This document shows, one piece after another, positions 21,330 to 34,087 of a stretch of 64,000 nucleotides of DNA. How positions within the stretch are numbered: position 1 is the stretch's first letter; every line of letters starts with the position of its first letter. The notes beneath the pieces are model-generated. The model was not told where the DNA came from. It worked only from the letters and a program-made list of their open reading frames with translations, and searched no databases. The stretch spans positions 124,001 to 188,000 of the forward strand of contig JBEWZL010000011.1 of assembly GCA_045837725.1 (NCBI GenBank), given 5' to 3'. The translations under genes were made by a program, and so were the position numbers. The stretch is from Vermamoeba vermiformis (Eukaryota; Tubulinea; Echinamoebida).

Positions 21330-23996
21330 TTAAAAATTCGCAGAGTGCTTAATCACGTTCAAATAAAACTCAATAGCTTGATAATATCCTTCAATAGAAA
21401 TGCGCTCATTGAATCCGTGAATTCTAGTCGTGTCGAGCTGCGTCATCACCATTGGCGAGAATCGGAAAATGTTCTTGGACAAGTCCCAAAAGTGCGCTGT
21501 GTCAGTGTTGCCCATCATGAGGCCAGGGACCACTGGCAATTCACCAAAAGTTCTGCGAATAGATCTACAAATATAAGATTATTAAAATTACCTCAAACAA
21601 ACGAAAAAAAAAAACTAAAAAATTTTGTTGTCAGATCCGGCTAGTTGTGACAACTTTTTCTTTGGACAGTAGTACTATATACTTATATAGCACCTTCGCA
21701 TCGACAATAGGTGTTGCGCGATACTCACTTAGCCATATAAGTATACGCAGGTGTTCCAACAGGTGTCTCGGGAGCTGCGGCAAGTGACTCGACAACCTTT
21801 GACAAAAACTCAGTAAGAACGCTACTCGACTATTTTCAGGCAATTCTTACTTCGATTTTAACTTGAGGATCATTAATAACTGCCTCGTGGTGCTTAATAA
21901 TGTCTAAATAAGGAAATTAGATCCGATCAGATTGTAAGCTTTTGTCTTGCGAATCAAATGTACCTTCAACAGTTTCAGTCGGGATGATTCTGTGATCGAT
22001 CGATGCGACTACCTTATTAGGCAACACATTGATCTTAGTGCCACCTTGAATCATGCTGATGGATGTGGTCGTGCGGATCAGAGCATTGGCCGCATGGGAC
22101 ACTACAATACGCATTAGAATCTCATAACATGTATAATATACCGCCAATATGTTATTGCTGCTTTTAGTATACTTACAAGACTCCATAATGTAGAGCAAAG
22201 GTCTCTCGAAGATCCACAAGTTGCTCGCGATGACTTTCAAAGGCAAAGAAGTCATTTCTGGAGCCAAATGCTCAAACATAGTACGAGCGGTGCTCTGATA
22301 ATAACGATTAGCAAAATAAAACTTGCCGGCAAAAGATCCGGATCTACTTACAGAGAGCTTAGCAGGCATTTGATTGTTCTCGAGCTTAGTAATAGCCTTA
22401 AAATGGTGTATTAGTACTACTTATATTAGAATTAAGAGTTTTTAATGCCGAACTTGAGCCATGACACCAATAGCGGTATGTTTAGGAGGCATACTTCCGT
22501 GACCTCCACCGGATCTGACACTACGAAGACAGACCAATAGTTAGTATGTTACTATAATAAGTGCCTATCTATAATCAGCCGTACGTTAAGTCGAGAGTTA
22601 CGCGTCCTTTCTCAGCGACGCCGATCATTGCAACCTTGCCCTTGACACCAGGTGCCAAGTCAATCAACACGGCCAAACCTTCATCGAGAATAAATTCAAA
22701 GGAAATTCCGCGCTCTTGGAACATGCGTGCAATCTAATAGCGGAATAATTAATATGTTTCTCTCTTCAGGTACGAGGCAACTGAAATTTCTTTGTAATTG
22801 ATTTTGGCTTGATTACTTCAAGTAGCGTTTAGCAAAAAATGATGTGGAGGCCTTCCCAGGCTAATTTTATCAAAATTATTTTTGGCTTCAAGCGTACTTG
22901 TTTAGCACCATCTTTGCCACCGATTTCCTCGTCGTGTCCGTAGGCCAAGTAAACAGTACGAGTGGGTTTGAACTTTCGCTTGATCAAGTGTTCAACGGCC
23001 TCCATAGCACCGAGAATAGCCAGCTAAAATAGTCGCAAAGACTGGTTAGGTTCCATAAGTTTTTTAGTACTAAATATCTAAAATTGTACCTTTTGATCCA
23101 TAGCTCCACGACCAATAATAAATCCGTCCTTAATCTCGCCTATATAAATATTAGATACTTTATACTCATTAAATCATCACTTTGATTTACCAGCAAACGG
23201 ATCAACGTCCCATTTTAGCGTTTCAGTCCCGTTTTCGACAGGAACTAAACAATACGATTAAAACATATATGCAATTGATGTATTTGCCATATGATGCGTT
23301 ATTGATCGTATTAGAATCACTTACCAACGTCTTGATGGCCCATCAACAAAATTGGCTTCAAGTTCGGCTGATGAAAATTCGAATTAAAATTTGATTATGA
23401 TCGTAGTAATTATATTAATATCATACGTTAGTGCCAATCCACTCGTATACCAATGAGAACTCGTTGACAACTGTTTTCTTGAGAGTTTTATGCAACAAAG
23501 GGAAGTTGTTCTCAAGGTACTTATGGAACAACGGGAATTTCTCGAACATCATCTTCTCCTTATTTTCATGGCTGATAGTTGAAAATGCAATGGAATGCGC
23601 AAATTTCTGCGTCAGTCAAAATGTCAGAATAAAAGATCCGGAATAAAAAATGTAGAAAAATATCTGGGTTCTTGATTATCGCTAATTAACTGCGTAACTA
23701 CAACAAAAAATATTTAAATGATATTTTGGTGCTCTGCAAAATTACTGCAATAATTATTCAAGTACGGAGCGTTATTATTCAATACTAGTTGCGTCATTAT
23801 CGCTAGTAATTGCTATTCTTACCTGCACAATATCTTCATTATGTTCGATTCTATCCTCCGCGGGCATAGGCTCGTATGGAGGTTGGCGTGACTTTACAGT
23901 CAAAGTGTTGTAAGCAATAATGCCCGTCAACAGAGCTATGAACATCAATATAGTAGACTTAGATATGAGCGCATTCGAGGTCTTTGGGGAGCCCAT
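21330..23996 (-). CDS. M20-family metallocarboxypeptidase (CPS1/PM20D1-like)
   Basis: A di-zinc peptidase gene of about twelve exons. The start codon at 23996 precedes a single N-terminal membrane anchor (ILMFIALLTGIIAYNTL), as in yeast carboxypeptidase S. Zinc and catalytic motifs appear in order: LLMGHQDVV (His, Asp), WDVDPFAGEIKDGFIIGRG, GAMDQK (Asp), YGHDEEIGG (Glu pair), the dimerisation-lid region with VRSGGGHGSMPP, and near the end TRIHGFNERISIEGYYQAI, which gives the last zinc histidine. The C-terminus is at 21330. It is likely a vacuolar or secreted enzyme that trims peptides or N-acyl amino acids. All expected motifs are present, so it looks active. Confidence 0.88.
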
Positions 23997-24228
23997 CGTG
24001 TTGTGTTGCTGCTCGATCCGGTTTAGTACCAAAAGGGGACAAAATCTTTCCAGCGGGTTTCAAACAAATCAAAGGCTGGCAATGACTGTTCATTATCCTT
24101 TCGTAACGTTATATACGTAGCCTCGTGAATGTTTGCACGATCCAGATGCGATCTTCGTAACGAAAGTAGTTTATTTAAAGAAATAATCCATATTCCTAGT
24201 ATACGTAAATAGGTCTCTCTTAGATCTT

Positions 24229-25542
24229 TTACATCATCTTCTTTTTCTTCTTGTTAGCATTGGCAACGGCCTTTGAGGTCGATTTGTCACCGTAGAATAT
24301 GATCTGCAACAAAATAATGCCGTTCAAAGCAGCACCAATAACGTAGCCCATCAAGACTAATAATGACACGAATCAATATATATATATACACATTAGTTAT
24401 ATTTTTACGAAACGTACCAACGTTGTCGTTGAGCTCCTTCATGGTAGTGAAGACACGAGCCATCGATCCACCAAAGTTCAAGAAGAAAGTGATGAAAGAC
24501 AAAGCACCAGTGCTCTTGTTCTATATCATCATAATATATAAGTTCAAAATTTATAAATAGCAAATTAATCGGTTTAAATTACCTTGAAGTTAGAGAAGAT
24601 CTGAGGGATCTTGGAAGCAGAGAAAATGACAATAGAACCAGCCTATATATCAAAAAATTAGCTCAGCATATAGTATCCGATATCTATAATAATCATATGC
24701 GTATTATATCATTCAATACGACGATTATAGCACAGATAAGGTGCGGTAAGTAACGTACTTGAAGAGTCTCCAAAATGTTGTGAGGAACCAAGCCATTGAC
24801 AGCCGAGTACATGAATCCAACAGCAGCCAAGACGGCACCAAGAGCACCCATCTTTCCAACATTACCGTAGACAGAGAACAAGTAGATAATAATCAAATCT
24901 GATCGCGAAAGCGAAAATTAGCTCCAGAATATCGTTTTGTCCGTAGTTATCGTGCATAATATTAGCCTTGATTTACTTACTTTGAATCAAAATGATACCA
25001 CTTTCACCGTAAGTGCTGAAAGGGAATTGTTGAACGTAGCCGTACGAAAAGTTGATGCAGTAACTATTGACATTGTCATTACAAGTCGTATACAAAATTA
25101 ATTCGATGAAAATTTTAGCCTTACCCGAGAAGCTCCAACAAGAACATAGTGAGCGACAAACCAGCAACAGATTTCTTGTTAAGAATGGCAAGAACTTGGG
25201 GCACTTTGACAAAAACGGCACCCAATAATACGAGCCATCCGAGTGCCTTGCTGAGTACGTAGGTCAAGCAAGGAACATCTATTTGAATTAATATAATTAA
25301 TTAGCAAAAATATCATCCACGTCACAAAATTTTCCATTTAATTATAGCGACCACAGTAAGCGTTTATTCATCGTGCGATGGATTATTATACGTACCAAAA
25401 AAATTATGATCGATAAAGAAAGTCTTTGCGCATTGAGGAGAGACCAATCCCGCTCGCTGCACTAAAAGTATCGAAGATCAGCGCTAGATCGAGCGTATTA
25501 CGATAATTCTTGTTTCTTACACAATGAAATGATTTGATCCAT
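24229..25542 (-). CDS. MPDU1: Mannose-P-dolichol utilization defect 1 homologue
   Basis: An ER membrane PQ-loop protein needed for use of dolichol-phosphate sugars in N-glycan and GPI synthesis. Eight exons join from MDQIISL at 25542. Typical features are [20 protein letters not shown] (first PQ loop), [46 protein letters not shown] (second PQ loop), [30 protein letters not shown] and a lysine-rich C-terminus KKKKKMM that could be an ER-retrieval signal. The order and size (about 250 residues) match animal MPDU1. Its start codon is 154 bp from that of the divergent acidic-protein gene, so the two may share a promoter region. Confidence 0.93.
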
Positions 25543-25696
25543 GGTTGTAATACTGAAAATCTAATAACTAAAGCTAAGGATGCCACAAAACGATTGTTTT
25601 CGGTCAAACTTCGTCAAATCCGTTTCGCGCTCTTTATTTTTACCGTTTTTTTCAGCATTTTGAATATTATTTTGACTTCTGTAACAACACGTAACG

Positions 25697-27283
25697 ATGA
25701 ATCTTAACAACGTCGACGAGAACAATCAACACGAAGTAGATCTGGCGTTCAAAACGCTCGAATTCATCGAGAAGCTTGGGGACAATGAGATCCCTGCTGA
25801 AGTTTTGCCCAAGATGCGGGATGTGATTGCCAATATCTCTGATTTCCAATTCAGATTCGCAGGTACTTATTTTAGTCTCGTGGACGATGAATTGAATTGA
25901 AATTAATTTATTTTCAAAGCCCCGATGGATTTACCAATGGGATTCGGTCGTCCTCAAGACATGTCACGCTTCTTGCCCACTCCCAAGCCTATTAATGTCT
26001 TGTTGAAATACAAGTTCGCATATCCCGTCGATGACAACAGAAATACTATGCGTCAAGGTGAGTTTCAGATGGCTCGATCAAATCTAGCGAAGAAATTTTC
26101 TTTTGCCAAGAGACACTCGCTAATAAATTATAACAGATGATGGTGTCATTGTTGACGGCAAGATCTACTGCTTCGCTGGCAAAGACACTTGGAAGTCGCT
26201 CGTAGATTCAGGCAAGCTTACTGGCGACGACGCCAAGAGCCCTAACGTCAAGTCTGCTGACTGGATGAAGGATCTCTTTGCTATATTCAAGCACGTTAAT
26301 GCCGAGCACAAGCACTTGGCACGCCGTCTCGCAGCTTGGTAAGACTTGGTGACCAGTACTTTTTACCGATCAGATTCGAAATTCGTTCAACTTCTTTTAT
26401 AAGCTCCTTCGTTCTTACTAATATTATAATGCATAGCTGGTACCATATTGCTACTCAAATCGACTACGAGGCCTCTCCTGAAGACGAGGAAGAAGAGGCT
26501 GAAACCGCCGCTACGATGCAAGAAGCAGGCTTGTCTTTCTTGTCCTTGATGTCTGGTCCTCAAGGCATGATGATGATGGACGATGACGACGAAGACGCCG
26601 ACGATGACTTCAACCCTGATGAAGAAGAGGAAGAAGACGACGGCGAGTCGGATGAAGAAGATGCGGAAATTGACGATGCTGAAGATGAAGGAGAAAACGT
26701 TGCTGAGGGCGAAGAAAAAGAAAAGGAAGAGAAGAGCAACCGCGAAGAGAAGGAAAAAGAAGAGAAATCAAACAACGAAGAGGAAGACGATGAAGCTGAA
26801 GGTGACGAAGAAGAGGGTGAATTCGACGAGGAAGATGAAGACGTCGAGTTCAGCGAGCGCGAAATTTCACCTGAGGAACAAGCTTATCGCAAGGCCATTC
26901 TCGACGCAGTCGAGTCTCTCAACGGTAAGTAACGTTCGAGTAATTAGTCTCGGATCTTTACTTGCTCGTGCAATACTAATGTTTGGTTATTATAATAGCT
27001 TACATGCCTAGCCCTAGCGAGGATATGGCTTGGTTCAAGCGTGCTCTCAAGGCTATGTCTATGGCTCCGATGATGGGTCTCACTGACTGGTACCCATTTG
27101 GCATCCCTCCTTTGGTAAGTGCAGCGCGAGATTACAATTGGCTTTGTTTTATTTCGATAGTAGGTGTCGGGTACTAATAGCTTTGTAATACAGGAGCCTT
27201 TGAAGCGATGTGCTGAGAGCGCTGACGAACAAGAAAAGCAGTACGCCAGCACGATTTTGAAGATCTACGAACGATTGGCTTAA
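25697..27283 (+). CDS. Acidic protein of unknown family
   Basis: Seven or so exons from the ATG at 25697. The first third is ordinary globular sequence (IEKLGDNEIPAEVLPKMRDV, FGRPQDMSRFLPTPKPINVL, DDGVIVDGKIYCFAGKDTWK, HVNAEHKHLARRLAACWYHI). The middle (about 26470-26870) is an extreme Asp/Glu tract with two EKEEKSN repeats. A short conserved-looking tail follows (MAWFKRALKAMSMAPMMGL, YPFGIPPL). Acidic tracts of this sort occur in histone chaperones and nucleolar proteins, but nothing else here proves such a role. The family was not recognised. Confidence 0.75.
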
Positions 27284-27435
27284 AAGAGTCTACTCGTACG
27301 TCTCTTATTAATTTTGTGATATAGCTGTATTATTTGTGAAGTATTGTAATAATAACAGTACTGAACTGCGATAGATAAAAAGTATTATCTGAAAACGGAG
27401 GTCTTGTTTTATTCTGTTCAGATCTCGTTGAGTCT

Positions 27436-28290
27436 TTAAGCGCGCTTGGGCTTAGGCTTGCTAGCATTGAATGCTTGGTGGACGTTTTTCAATTCGTGCC
27501 AGGACTGAATCATCAGGATCAAAGGAATAACGACCCAGATGGCGTTAGGGATCACCAAGTAGAACCAGAACAAGAAAGGATCGCTCGCGTTCAAATTTTG
27601 ATTGCCAGAGAACCATTCAGGTGCAAAGGTCATCCAGCCACCGTACAACTCGGCAGTGCAGAGCACCAGTTGGATGTAGTGTTTCCACCAAGGGTTCTTG
27701 ACGGTCTAACGATATCATTAATAAGATAAGCTTGATATATTGTGTCTTCGAGGTTATACATACAGCATAGAGCATCGCAAGGCACAAGGGTGAGACACCA
27801 AAAACGGTCAAGCTGCATTCAACGGATTAGATCGTTCTTTCCTTTATTGGTCATACCCTATACTTACGTCTCGACGGAAATGACGGTAGAATCGAAGAAT
27901 TTGCCCCAACGATAGTCGGTGGAGGCATAGATCTTCCCTAAACGGCATTATCGGGTCAGAAAAATATCTTTGACACGCGAATTAATTTATTTTTACGGTG
28001 ATAATACCGAATAATATTTAAATATTCCCAAAGTGCTCCTAAATTACTTACAGGGACCAGCCAAGGGGTGATCTGATTTATCTACGAGACCATTGAATTG
28101 GAAATACAAAAAGGCGCCTTCGACAAGGACATGCACTCCTAGGTCCCAAAAATACCACAAATATTAATTTAGTTCCGAAGGATTTGTTCTTAGTGTAAAT
28201 GGCTGTTGCAACAAGCGCCACTACCGCCAAGATGCCGAGCTCGGAGAAGCCAAGCAACGTAGGGAAGTCCATCTTTGATAATGCCTCCAT
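27436..28290 (-). CDS. EBP: Emopamil-binding protein, delta8-delta7 sterol isomerase
   Basis: A multi-pass ER enzyme of sterol synthesis (EXPERA domain). The gene starts at 28290 (MEALSKMDFPTLLGFSE). Catalytic-type residues known from human EBP are all visible: His and Glu in HVLVEG, Glu and Thr in VETLTV, and Asn and Trp in NAIWVV, plus YASTDYRW and TAELYGGWMTF. It ends in KPKPKRA. One problem exists: the frame from the first helix (KLIFVVF) and the frame from FWDLGVHVLVEG differ by one base, across a run of five A on the plus strand (28148-28152), with no plausible intron. A homopolymer sequencing error or a recent frameshift would explain it. The gene runs tail-to-tail with the acidic-protein gene. 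Confidence 0.85.
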
Positions 28291-28488
28291 GTTGAGAAAT
28301 ATAAGAGGTGCTGTCTTCTTCGTTGGGGATTTAGAACTAATGAACCGCCTTTTTTTGGTTCGGTGGATCACGATCGACGAATTAAAAATAGCTCCAGAAA
28401 GTTAAATAAAGACATTTAGAGCTCTGTTCAATGGTATACACATAAAGTAGTTTATTGTAACAGTCTAGTTTAGATATCCACAAAAATG

Positions 28489-29529
28489 TTATTTACCGGC
28501 GCTGGTACTTAATCAGAGGTCTTAGGAGCACTAATTGAAAAATAGTGTCAATAAATGCAAAAATAAAGCTAAATTAAGCGCATTAAAAAGAAAAGGATTA
28601 TTATCGATAAACAGAAAAAGATCCGTAATTCCTTTTTTGTGAATTGCTATGAACAACAATAAGGATGTTTTGAATAGCCTCAGAATGCCTGGTAAAATTG
28701 TAAGCAAATCATTATGTATCAAGAGTACCAATTCATCATAGGCAATCAAAATACATCCAGAATCCGTTGTCATACCCGCTTCACAACACAGCGATAAAAG
28801 TTTTGGGATAATTTGCGTGCGCTAAATAACACTACATAGTTCTATTATATTATAGACTTACGTCAAGTAACGGCGCACTTGGTTGCCTTGCGCAAAGATG
28901 TTTGTAACGTGCATTAAAAACAGAGGGTAGTTTGGCGGTGAGATTGCCAATGACCATCGCATGAAAAGAACGCTATATACAGTCAACACTAATAATAAAA
29001 CACGGATATTAGTATTTACACGAGTAAAAGAGCAGATCGAGCGCGAAAAATCAGAGATCCGTCAGATCTGTGAACAAAAGTTTTGATTTGAATTGCTCGT
29101 ACCTGAGGTCATTCTAGGATCAATTTTTGAAGGGTCTTTGTTAGCAATTGCATGGCTAATGGCCTGTTAATAATTAAGAAATTAAAAACCATGATCTTGA
29201 CCAGTAATAGCTTTATCGACTACTTACGGCAGCAGGAATACCCCAGTTAGCAACTAAAAATATATACATTAGATATAGCTTGTTAAATACTCGAAAATCA
29301 AAGAAGTCACAATTATTAAATAAACAAATAAAAAATCGGACTGTGACGTGGATCTTTCAGTATTAGCACCATAAAAATCTTATTGATGATTCATAGTAAT
29401 TATTAAAATGAAATATTTAGCCGATTCTTGTTAAGCAACGATAACGGCGAAATTGATAAACTAATCCGTTACGGCTTTAGACTTACCTGCTCCGATCAAA
29501 CCAACAAATTGAACCCAACCTCGACTCAT
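28489..29529 (-). CDS. MPC1: Mitochondrial pyruvate carrier subunit 1
   Basis: A small inner-membrane subunit that, with MPC2, imports pyruvate into mitochondria. Exons give MSRGWVQFVGLIGA, VANWGIPAA, AISHAIANKDPSKIDPRMTS, then VLTVYSVLFMRWSLAISPPN and FLMHVTNIFAQGNQVRRYLT. The NWG, MTS..TVYS, FMRW and N..AQ..Q..RY pattern is diagnostic of MPC1. The last exon is uncertain. A long intron of about 350 bp ending in a short TSAGK* exon at 28489 fits frame and splice signals, but an earlier end near 28860 is possible. It stands head to head with MPC2, 118 bp between start codons. Confidence 0.85.
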
Positions 29530-29647
29530 ATTGAATATGTGGTTATAAGTTAGATAGAACTGAAAAGATTCTACGGTCCACGAGGGTGAAAAGTCGTTGG
29601 TCTGAAAATTTAATTATTATTTCACTTTGTAATAATAAGCACGCAAT
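29530..29647. promoter_or_regulatory. Shared bidirectional promoter of MPC1 and MPC2
   Basis: Only 118 bp separate the two start codons on opposite strands. The interval must therefore hold both promoters, and would let the two obligate partner subunits be expressed together. No clear TATA box was identified. Confidence 0.7.
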
Positions 29648-30473
29648 ATGGCTTGGAGAGCTTTTGAAACTAAATTAGACGCGTTTTTTGCCCGAACGGG
29701 AATGTTGGGCACTAGACGTCTTATTGGCGGCAAAGTTGGCGACGCTCTCGACAAGAATCCAGTAACTGGTTGGTTCAATAACGGTAAGTATTGCAGGATA
29801 ATATATAAATTAGCATTAATTTAATTGTTTATTTTGCGTAAGAAAATTATCCATTTTTTGCTTAATTATTCGTTATCGTAAATAAATAGCAGCATGCATA
29901 ATCTGACGTTGATATCTAATACAATTAATTATAGTGCTTAATGTGGCTCCTGTAAGTATAATACTACAATAATTTTATGCAATTAACTAACAGATCGTGT
30001 CATCTTGCAAACTTACAGCTCGCCAAGTGGGGTAAGATTCCGATTAATACTCCTTCTAAAAAAAGCACAATATTGACCGCATGTTTATTACGTTAGGTCT
30101 TTCTGTTATGCCTTTGTACGGAGTTTTCACTGGCAAACCCGCCGCTAAAGATCTCGATCTTAACCAATCACTTGGTACGTTTCAATTATAAAATTCGCGC
30201 GACTATAATCATATTAATAATATATTGATGTAAAGCTTTGACATTTACTGGTGCCGTTTGGACTTACTACGCTTTAATTATTTCTCCTCGATCGGAGCTC
30301 TTGTGCGCTGTCAATTTGGCTTTATTCTCTGTTAATGGATATAACGTATACAGAAAGGTGAAGTAAGTAACAGCAAGTGTAGCTTGAATAGAGTACTAAC
30401 GTTGTCCAGGTACGATCGAGAACACGCCGCTCAACAAGCAGCCCTTCCTGCTCCTACTGCTGCTAAACTTTAA
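29648..30473 (+). CDS. MPC2: Mitochondrial pyruvate carrier subunit 2
   Basis: Partner of the adjacent divergent MPC1. Seven exons, some only five or six codons, join in frame. The N-terminus is amphipathic and basic (ARTGMLGTRRLIGGKVG), then NPVTGWFNN, VLNVAP, LAKWG, GLSVMPLYGVFTGKPAAKDL, and the family core LTFTGAVWTYYALIISPRSE followed by LLCAVNLALFSVNGYNVYRK. The KWG, T.TG..W..Y...I.P and VN pattern is that of MPC2. The tail is Ala/Gln-rich (AAQQAALPAPTAAKL). Acts in the inner mitochondrial membrane. The tiny exons are unusual, but each has clean splice sites. Confidence 0.88.
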
Positions 30474-30808
30474 GATCTATTTCACTTTTTACGCAAAATT
30501 GTTATTTACTGTGAATATAAACCCAATTACGTTTAACCTACTCGAGAAAATTGGTCACTTACCAGATTTCGTTCGCTAGGTCCAAAAATATATTTAAATA
30601 TTCTAGTTTAGCAGCAGCTTAATACCCAATGATAAAGCCTCGATTTCTCTGCAGATGGTGCGTAATTAGCCTTCAATAGGCTTTGACCAAATTTTGACCA
30701 GTATTTTTGTACCGTTAGCCAAATTTCTACAATTCGTTGTAAAATTAGCTCGAAGCAACATCGATGTTTATAGTGTAATATAGAAATATAATAGTATTAT
30801 TTATTTAA

Positions 30809-33800
30809 ATGTCTGAAAAAAGGCTAACGAGATCGTTGAGCAAAGGAAAGCTCAAAGGACGAGTCAACTCGATAGATAAGCGCGACAAAGATTTGGTGGT
30901 ATCATTTTTAGAGCCTAGTAATGCAGGAGCAACAGAGTCTTCCTTTGGAATTGCACCTTTTCCAGATTCAGATGAGGAAGGAGCTCTTTCAGATGAGGAG
31001 CCCGTATCTCCTCGTACCGGCTCTTTTGCAAACGACAGTTCTAATAACAACGGCCCACGCTCAAGGGGCAGAATATCAGTCAGTGCTTACAGACAAACGA
31101 AGATCACGAGCAACGCATCCGAAAATAACAATACTAATTCAAATAATGGCGATACATTTGGTTCGCAAAGCTCTGGTAACTCAGAATCTTATAAGTCGAA
31201 TACGGAGTTTGGAAGTGAGAGTATTGGCGATGAAAATAACGAAAGCGAGAAACTGGATGAATCCGCAACCGACGTACAAGAAATTCCAAAATTAACTAGG
31301 TCGTTGTCAGAATTTAGTAAGTACATTATTGCTTTAATACTACGAACTAAAAAATTCCCAAACGAAATAATCTTATCTGTACAAATTATTGCAAAAAAAT
31401 TATGCAGGTGTTGTTTTGGGGCGATTTATTAATATTGATACGATCCTTATTTAGAAATCGGAGGACAACGAGTATCGAGTTCTCCAGGAGTATTGCGCCG
31501 ACACGTACCAGCAGGTCTTCAGCACGCATCGTCAGGTCCTGCTAGTGCTCCTTCAAGTCCTAAAGTGCAACATCACGCGTGGAGTCCAAGTCGGTCTTCT
31601 GCGCCTGGTACACCTGCGAGGAGAGACTCGAGTGACGCTATTGGTAGGTAGTCTGTGACTTGTACTCAGTTACATGCAATTACTTCTGGGGACAACTTAT
31701 AGTTTGTTATTTTACCGTGTGACATTCAAAAAACGATTTTTAATTCGAACGCTCGCGGATCAGAAGCATACGTCTTATATTATGCTCAATTTACTAACAA
31801 TTGAGTCTTATTAGTACGATCAAATCCATCGAGTCCCAATTTGACGAGTTCAGGCGGTGTTTTGCTTGTGGACAAACCTGACAGAGACAAAGTGCGTCGA
31901 GAGCTGTACGAGACTGAAAACAGATTGTGTCAAGATATGCAGATCTTTATTACGGTACGTATCTTTATATGATAGTATATGCACGGCTGTTCTGATCGGG
32001 CGCATTGACTTTGCAGGTATTCGTTCGACCGTTGTACCAATCACTCGATAATCGCGTGCCTATAATTGGCAACAAGAACGATTTGGATACGTTGTTTAAT
32101 AACATTGAAGAAGTTGCTGCGTTTTCAACGAATCTGGTTGCAGCGATCAAAGATTACTTGGATAATAAGGCTGATGTAACTTTCAAATCCGTATTCTCTG
32201 GTGCCGTAAGTTCATTGCAATATCAACCGTTTCCTTTTTAAGTAATGCTTACCGACGACGTTTTGTGATTTAGGGAGCCAATCTATTTGAAGTTTTTGCC
32301 AAGTACACGAACAACTTCCCTCGCGCAAATCATTTACTGCAACAGTTGATAAAAAAGAACCGTAATTTTGAAGTGTGGCTCGATGAACGAGAAAAGAATC
32401 CAGATCTGCGCGGACGAAGATTGCAGGACTTTTTGATCATGCCCGTGCAACGTCCACCGAGATACATTTTGCTCGCAAACGTAAGAATACGATGACTATA
32501 ATGTAACATTGGACTGATATAATCTTTAATAGGAATTGATGAAAAATACGGGCTCGACCAATCCGGAGTTTGAGTCGTTGCAGGAAGCAGTCGGACGGTT
32601 GAAAAGAATTACGACGAAGATTAATGTTTTGCAACGAAGAGCTGATAGAGAGTTAAATAAGGTACTTTAATATAGTACCATAATTAACATTTATTAATAC
32701 TTTAACGTAGATGTTGCGCGTCACCGTCGAGTTTAAACGTGCGACAATCGTGAAGCCAAAAGGAGATGATGTCTATGTCGTAAGTATTCTGCTAGTCTTG
32801 AAGAAGGGTATATAATAATAACACTTCCTAATTTAGAAATACAAAATCGAAGTGCTGAAGCAAGGTGTTTTCTACGTGAGTGTGACGAGGACGTTCAATC
32901 ATTTCTGCGAATTAGAAGCAAAGGCAAGCCGCACAATCTAGTAACTATTATTGATATACTAATATGGTATTACAGATGATGAAGGAGTTCGAGGCAATTT
33001 CGAAGAAGAATCCAGTTCTCCCCTTCGAGCGCAAGCTAACAAAATCGGTGTCGAATGATTTCACCAAAGAATCGATTGTCGATCAGGCGTTGTGGCTGAG
33101 AAAATGGCTCAATAGTATTTTAGGCAGTCCTGCTCATTCGAATTCAGTCGTACTTGCCGAGTTTTTGAAACCAGTACGTTTTATTTCCAAATATGGAAAT
33201 GAAAATTCTTATTGCTCAATTTTGATTGTTAAATGACTGATTGTATTATAGGCGGGTGTTCCTGGCGAAAGAATTCCGTTGAACGATGTTTTGACCGACA
33301 CTAAATTGTACAACGATTTCGACGCGCATCTGAAGAAAAAGTGAGCAGCTTCGTCATATTATCTTACAATTGCAATTATAATAGAAACTAATTCTTGTAA
33401 AGGTATTGCGATGAAAACTTGGAGTTTTATGGCTTGTGTTTCACGTTCAAGAGATTCATCTTCGAAGACAGATCCACGCACAATTTGAGGGCTATTAAAG
33501 GTAAGTCACTTAATAACGATTATATCGACCCTTTATAGCACTGCTAACGAGGCGTTGTAGATACTGCTTTGTTGATCTATTCTACATTTGTAAAAGACGG
33601 AGCAGCAAAACAACTGGCATTTAGTCCCACTGTAAATCTGCAAGATATAAGTACGTAGAACTAAAGAGATATATATAAGCATAGTAATATGTTATATGCT
33701 ATGTTGTTGGAGCTTTGAAGCTGATCCTTCGTTCGTTTTTTTAGATGAGAAATTGCAGGCAACAGAGCCGAAAGATATTACGCGTCAATTTTCAGAATTG

Positions 33801-33875
33801 TACGACGAAGCAGTGGCAGATGTAACTTCAACACTAATGACTCATTGGTTAGAGTTCTTAAGGGATCACAAATAA
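30809..33875 (+). CDS. RhoGEF (DH) - PX - RGS signalling protein
   Basis: About fourteen exons. The N-terminal 270 residues are Ser/Asn-rich and disordered, with likely phosphosites (SSPGVLRRHVPAG, SAPSSPK, SAPGTPARRDS). A DH domain follows (DKVRRELYETENRLCQDMQI, FVRPLYQSL, LIKKNRNFEVWLDE, LQDFLIMPVQRPPRYILL), which activates Rho-family GTPases. A PX domain follows instead of the usual PH partner (MLRVTVEFKRATIV, VSVTRTFNHFCELEA, VLPFERKL, VVLAEFLKP). An RGS domain ends the protein (LNDVLTDTKLYNDFDAHLKK, ENLEFYGLCFTFKRF), which would speed GTP hydrolysis on a G-alpha. It thus could link heterotrimeric G proteins to the cytoskeleton at phosphoinositide membranes. The C-terminus is HWLEFLRDHK. 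Confidence 0.88.
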
Positions 33876-34087
33876 GATCTGACTGCCCAATAATTCCTTG
33901 TAAATTTTGCTCGTAACGCGTTAAAATGCATAATAAACTAATTTCTATTTTTTGAATTGTAATATTACACCTAGCGTAGGAGACGCAGAATTTTTATCAA
34001 TTTTATTCGACAATTTTTCATGAACGAGTTTGATTGCAGAAATTTGGTCGTGAAACGAAATTTTCAGTTCATTAGTATTTGTAAAAT

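Noticed and set aside
26560-27011. Ser-rich minus-strand and Lys-rich plus-strand frames over the acidic tract
   Set aside because: They arise from the repetitive GAAGAG-type codons of the acidic protein read in other frames.
28531-28773. Minus-strand 80-codon hydrophobic frame
   Set aside because: Better explained as the long last intron of MPC1. Codon use is AT-driven and it shows no family features.
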